Source of the DNA: Mesostigma viride
Taxonomy: Eukaryota; Streptophyta; Mesostigmatophyceae; Mesostigmatales; Mesostigmataceae
Assembly: GCA_009746045.1 (NCBI GenBank)
Contig: RPFO01000950.1
Coordinates: 142,501-163,689, forward strand
DNA: 21,189 nucleotides
Direction of reading: 5' to 3'
The notes under the pieces were generated by a model. It was not told where the DNA came from and searched no databases. It saw only the letters and a program-made list of their open reading frames with translations. Below are positions 16,401 to 21,189 of the stretch, in pieces (the stretch's first letter is position 1; every line of letters begins with the position of its first letter). Both the position numbers and the translations under genes were made by a program.

Positions 16401-19400
16401 GGGGCGTACCTATACTACAGAAAGCATGTCTCAGCAAGCGCAACGTTGCGGGGCGTACCTATACTACAGAAAGCATGTCTCAGCAAGCGCAACGTTGCGG
16501 GGCGTACCTATACTACAGAAAGCATGTCTCAGCAAGCGCAACGTTGCGGGGCGTACCTATACTACAGAAAGCATGTCTCAGCAAGCGCAACGTTGCGGGG
16601 CGTACCTATACTACAGAAAGCATGTCTCAGCAAGCGCAACGTTGCGGGGCGTACCTATACTACAGAAAGCATGTCTCAGCAAGCGCAACGTTGCGGGGCG
16701 TACCTATACTACAGAAAGCATGTCTCAGCAAGCGCAACGTTGCGGGGCGTACCTATACTACAGAAAGCATGTCTCAGCAAGCGCAACGTTGCGGGGCGTA
16801 CCTATACTACAGAAAGCATGTCTCAGCAAGCGCAACGTTGCGGGGCGTACCTATACTACAGAAAGCATGTCTCAGCAAGCGCAACGTTGCGGGGCGTACC
16901 TATACTACAGAAAGCATGTCTCAGCAAGCGCAACGTTGCGGGGCGTACCTATACTACAGAAAGCATGTCTCAGCAAGCGCAACGTTGCGGGGCGTACCTA
17001 TACTACAGAAAGCATGTCTCAGCAAGCGCAACGTTGCGGGGCGTACCTATACTACAGAAAGCATGTCTCAGCAAGCGCAACGTTGCGGGGCGTACCTATA
17101 CTACAGAAAGCATGTCTCAGCAAGCGCAACGTTGCGGGGCGTACCTATACTACAGAAAGCATGTCTCAGCAAGCGCAACGTTGCGGGGCGTACCTATACT
17201 ACAGTACCTATACTACAGAAAGCATGTCTCAGCAAGCGCAACGTTGCGGGGCGTACCTATACTACAGAAAGCATGTCTCAGCAAGCGCAACGTTGCGGGG
17301 CGTACCTATACTACAGAAAGCATGTCTCAGCAAGCGCAACGTTGCGGGGCGTACCTATACTACAGAAAGCATGTCTCAGCAAGCGCAACGTTGCGGGGCG
17401 TACCTATACTACAGAAAGCATGTCTCAGCAAGCGCAACGTTGCGGGGCGTACCTATACTACAGAAAGCATGTCTCAGCAAGCGCAACGTTGCGGGGCGTA
17501 CCTATACTACAGAAAGCATGTCTCAGCAAGCGCAACGTTGCGGGGCGTACCTATACTACAGAAAGCATGTCTCAGCAAGCGCAACGTTGCGGGGCGTACC
17601 TATACTACAGAAAGCATGTCTCAGCAAGCGCAACGTTGCGGGGCGTACCTATACTACAGAAAGCATGTCTCAGCAAGCGCAACGTTGCGGGGCGTACCTA
17701 TACTACAGAAAGCATGTCTCAGCAAGCGCAACGTTGCGGGGCGTACCTATACTACAGAAAGCATGTCTCAGCAAGCGCAACGTTGCGGGGCGTACCTATA
17801 CTACAGAAAGCATGTCTCAGCAAGCGCAACGTTGCGGGGCGTACCTATACTACAGAAAGCATGTCTCAGCAAGCGCAACGTTGCGGGGCGTACCTATACT
17901 ACAGAAAGCATGTCTCAGCAAGCGCAACGTTGCGGGGCGTACCTATACTACAGAAAGCATGTCTCAGCAAGCGCAACGTTGCGGGGCGTACCTATACTAC
18001 AGAAAGCATGTCTCAGCAAGCGCAACGTTGCGGGGCGTACCTATACTACAGAAAGCATGTCTCAGCAAGCGCAACGTTGCGGGGCGTACCTATACTACAG
18101 AAAGCATGTCTCAGCAAGCGCAACGTTGCGGGGCGTACCTATACTACAGAAAGCATGTCTCAGCAAGCGCAACGTTGCGGGGCGTACCTATACTACAGAA
18201 AGCATGTCTCAGCAAGCGCAACGTTGCGGGGCGTACCTATACTACAGAAAGCATGTCTCAGCAAGCGCAACGTTGCGGGGCGTACCTATACTACAGAAAG
18301 CATGTCTCAGCAAGCGCAACGTTGCGGGGCGTACCTATACTACAGAAAGCATGTCTCAGCAAGCGCAACGTTGCGGGGCGTACCTGTACTACGTACCTAT
18401 ACTACAGAAAGCATGTCTCAGCAAGCGCAACGTTGCGGGGCGTACCTATACTACAGAAAGCATGTCTCAGCAAGCGCAACGTTGCGGGGCGTACCTATAC
18501 TACAGAAAGCATGTCTCAGCAAGCGCAACGTTGCGGGGCGTACCTATACTACAGAAAGCATGTCTCAGCAAGCGCAACGTTGCGGGGCGTACCTATACTA
18601 CAGAAAGCATGTCTCAGCAAGCGCAACGTTGCGGGGCGTACCTATACTACAGAAAGCATGTCTCAGCAAGCGCAACGTTGCGGGGCGTACCTATACTACA
18701 GAAAGCATGTCTCAGCAAGCGCAACGTTGCGGGGCGTACCTATACTACAGAAAGCATGTCTCAGCAAGCGCAACGTTGCGGGGCGTACCTATACTACAGA
18801 AAGCATGTCTCAGCAAGCGCAACGTTGCGGGGCGTACCTATACTACAGAAAGCATGTCTCAGCAAGCGCAACGTTGCGGGGCGTACCTATACTACAGAAA
18901 GCATGTCTCAGCAAGCGCAACGTTGCGGGGCGTACCTATACTACAGAAAGCATGTCTCAGCAAGCGCAACGTTGCGGGGCGTACCTATACTACAGAAAGC
19001 ATGTCTCAGCAAGCGCAACGTTGCGGGGCGTACCTATACTACAGAAAGCATGTCTCAGCAAGCGCAACGTTGCGGGGCGTACCTATACTACAGTACCTAT
19101 ACTACAGAAAGCATGTCTCAGCAAGCGCAACGTTGCGGGGCGTACCTATACTACAGAAAGCATGTCTCAGCAAGCGCAACGTTGCGGGGCGTACCTATAC
19201 TACAGAAAGCATGTCTCAGCAAGCGCAACGTTGCGGGGCGTACCTATACTACAGAAAGCATGTCTCAGCAAGCGCAACGTTGCGGGGCGTACCTATACTA
19301 CAGAAAGCATGTCTCAGCAAGCGCAACGTTGCGGGGCGTACCTATACTACAGAAAGCATGTCTCAGCAAGCGCAACGTTGCGGGGCGTACCTATACTACA

Positions 19401-21189
19401 GAAAGCATGTCTCAGCAAGCGCAACGTTGCGGGGCGTACCTATACTACAGAAAGCATGTCTCAGCAAGCGCAACGTTGCGGGGCGTACCTATACTACAGA
19501 AAGCATGTCTCAGCAAGCGCAACGTTGCGGGGCGTACCTATACTACAGAAAGCATGTCTCAGCAAGCGCAACGTTGCGGGGCGTACCTATACTACAGAAA
19601 GCATGTCTCAGCAAGCGCAACGTTGCGGGGCGTACCTATACTACAGAAAGCATGTCTCAGCAAGCGCAACGTTGCGGGGCGTACCTATACTACAGAAAGC
19701 ATGTCTCAGCAAGCGCAACGTTGCGGGGCGTACCTATACTACAGAAAGCATGTCTCAGCAAGCGCAACGTTGCGGGGCGTACCTATACTACAGAAAGCAT
19801 GTCTCAGCAAGCGCAACGTTGCGGGGCGTACCTATACTACAGAAAGCATGTCTCAGCAAGCGCAACGTTGCGGGGCGTACCTATACTACAGAAAGCATGT
19901 CTCAGCAAGCGCAACGTTGCGGGGCGTACCTATACTACAGAAAGCATGTCTCAGCAAGCGCAACGTTGCGGGGCGTACCTATACTACAGAAAGCATGTCT
20001 CAGCAAGCGCAACGTTGCGGGGCGTACCTATACTACAGAAAGCATGTCTCAGCAAGCGCAACGTTGCGGGGCGTACCTATACTACAGAAAGCATGTCTCA
20101 GCAAGCGCAACGTTGCGGGGCGTACCTATACTACAGAAAGCATGTCTCAGCAAGCGCAACGTTGCGGGGCGTACCTATACTACAGAAAGCATGTCTCAGC
20201 AAGCGCAACGTTGCGGGGCGTACCTATACTACAGAAAGCATGTCTCAGCAAGCGCAACGTTGCGGGGCGTACCTATACTACAGAAAGCATGTCTCAGCAA
20301 GCGCAACGTTGCGGGGCGTACCTATACTACAGAAAGCATGTCTCAGCAAGCGCAACGTTGCGGGGCGTACCTGTACTACAGAAAGCATGTCTCAGCAAGC
20401 GCAACGTTGCGGGGCGTACCTATACTACAGAAAGCATGTCTCAGCAAGCGCAACGTTGCGGGGCGTACCTATACTACAGAAAGCATGTCTCAGCAAGCGC
20501 AACGTTGCGGGGCGTACCTATACTACAGAAAGCATGTCTCAGCAAGCGCAACGTTGCGGGGCGTACCTATACTACAGAAAGCATGTCTCAGCAAGCGCAA
20601 CGTTGCGGGGCGTACCTATACTACAGAAAGCATGTCTCAGCAAGCGCAACGTTGCGGGGCCTACCTATACTACAGAAAGCATGTCTCAGCAAGCGCAACG
20701 TTGCGGGGCGTACCTATACTACAGAAAGCATGTCTCAGCAAGCGCAACGTTGCGGGGCGTACCTATACTACAGAAAGCATGTCTCAGCAAGCGCAACGTT
20801 GCGGGGCGTACCTTACTACAGAAAGCATGTCTCAGCAAGCGCAACGTTGCGGGGCGTACCTATACTACAGAAAGCATGTCTCAGCAAGCGCAACGTTGCG
20901 GGGCGTACCTATACTACAGAAAGCATGTCTCAGCAAGCGCAACGTTGCGGGGCGTACCTGTACTACAGAAAGCATGTCTCAGCAAGCGCAACGTTGCGGG
21001 GCGTACCTATACTACAGAAAGCATGTCTCAGCAAGCGCAACGTTGCGGGGCGTACCTATACTACAGAAAGCATGTCTCAGCAAGCGCAACGTTGCGGGGC
21101 GTACCTATACTACAGAAAGCATGTCTCAGCAAGCGCAACGTTGCGGGGCGTACCTATACTACAGAAAGCATGCCCAGCAACGTTGCGGG
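11569..21189. repeat. 49-bp minisatellite array, about 190-195 units, runs off the window
   Basis: A reference unit is 14171-14219: a 29-bp core (14171-14199, CATGTCTCAGCAAG followed by the palindrome CGCAACGTTGCG and GGG) and a 20-bp linker (14200-14219, CGTACCTATACTACAGAAAG). The number of units is estimated from length. Irregularities I found: eight extra partial linkers (near 11761, 11850, 13192, 13450, 14157, 17205, 18393, 19094); A-to-G in CCTATAC at 11719, 11837, 13180, 13443, 18386, 20373 and 20960; G-to-C at 20661; and a one-base loss near 20813. All are in the linker. Only the last unit (21171-21189) is changed in the core. Nothing lies between units. Such arrays are typical of subtelomeric, centromeric or other heterochromatic satellites; no telomere repeat is present. 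Confidence 0.97.

Noticed and set aside
11569-21189. CRISPR array
   Set aside because: Units follow each other directly with no unique spacers, the 49-bp period is fully repeated, and no cas-like gene is present. It is a tandem satellite.
4164-21189. Bacterial-style defence system in which a reverse transcriptase makes concatemeric repeat DNA with an endless frame
   Set aside because: The reverse transcriptase and a stop-free tandem array are in one window, which is tempting. But the enzyme is a broken Penelope-like retroelement 4.5 kb away from the array, the surroundings are eukaryotic repeats, and nothing links the two.
11569-21189. Telomere
   Set aside because: No TTAGGG, TTTAGGG or TTTTAGGG runs are present. 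A subtelomeric position remains possible but is not shown by this sequence.

Overview
The window looks like repeat-rich nuclear DNA of a microbial eukaryote. A green alga is my best guess, but nothing here proves it. The support is a set of non-LTR retrotransposon (LINE) debris with short TTAA/ATCA-type tails, a Penelope-like reverse transcriptase, a CACTA-type DNA transposon remnant, GC-rich coding debris next to AT-rich tails, and a very long minisatellite. There are no bacterial operons, ribosome binding sites or RNA genes. I see no clearly intact host gene; the best candidate is a 150-residue reading frame on the minus strand at 10356-10808, part of which is also present, inverted, around 8096-8682.

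Layout. 1-709: unassigned, with three consecutive small hairpins at 181-276. 710-3070: three 5'-truncated LINE copies head to tail. Copy 2 carries a tiny tail-only insertion (1841-1875), and copy 3 is split by an antisense retroposon (2496-2980) with a 7-bp target-site duplication. 3209-3943: broken LINE reverse transcriptase fragment. 4164-7017: a nearly complete Penelope-like reverse transcriptase broken by a one-base frameshift near 5170, by a 423-bp retroposon at 5843-6265 with a 9-bp target-site duplication, and probably by a second frameshift near 6890. 7240-8001: the 3' part of another retroposon, whose 3' UTR matches the 5843-6265 insertion. 8139-8618: a 480-bp CACTA-type miniature element whose empty site is visible in the inverted copy at 10422-10545. 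8683-9010 and 9868-10262: two more minus-strand retroposon 3' ends. 11077-11230: three 48-bp tandem units. 11569-21189: an uninterrupted 49-bp tandem array of roughly 190-195 units that runs off the window.

How the parts relate. Most retroposons end in the same small hairpin (CTCC-CAAC-GGAG or CTCCC-CAAC-GGGAG) followed by a short AT-rich repeat tail, even when the bodies are unrelated. This suggests that LINEs and short retroposons use a shared 3' signal for reverse transcription. The most distinctive structure is the 49-bp array. By eye, every irregularity except the last unit falls in a 20-bp linker, while the 29-bp part carrying the perfect palindrome CGCAACGTTGCG never changes. That points to constraint or recombination at the DNA level rather than to a protein, although the forward strand of the array is almost free of stop codons in all three frames.
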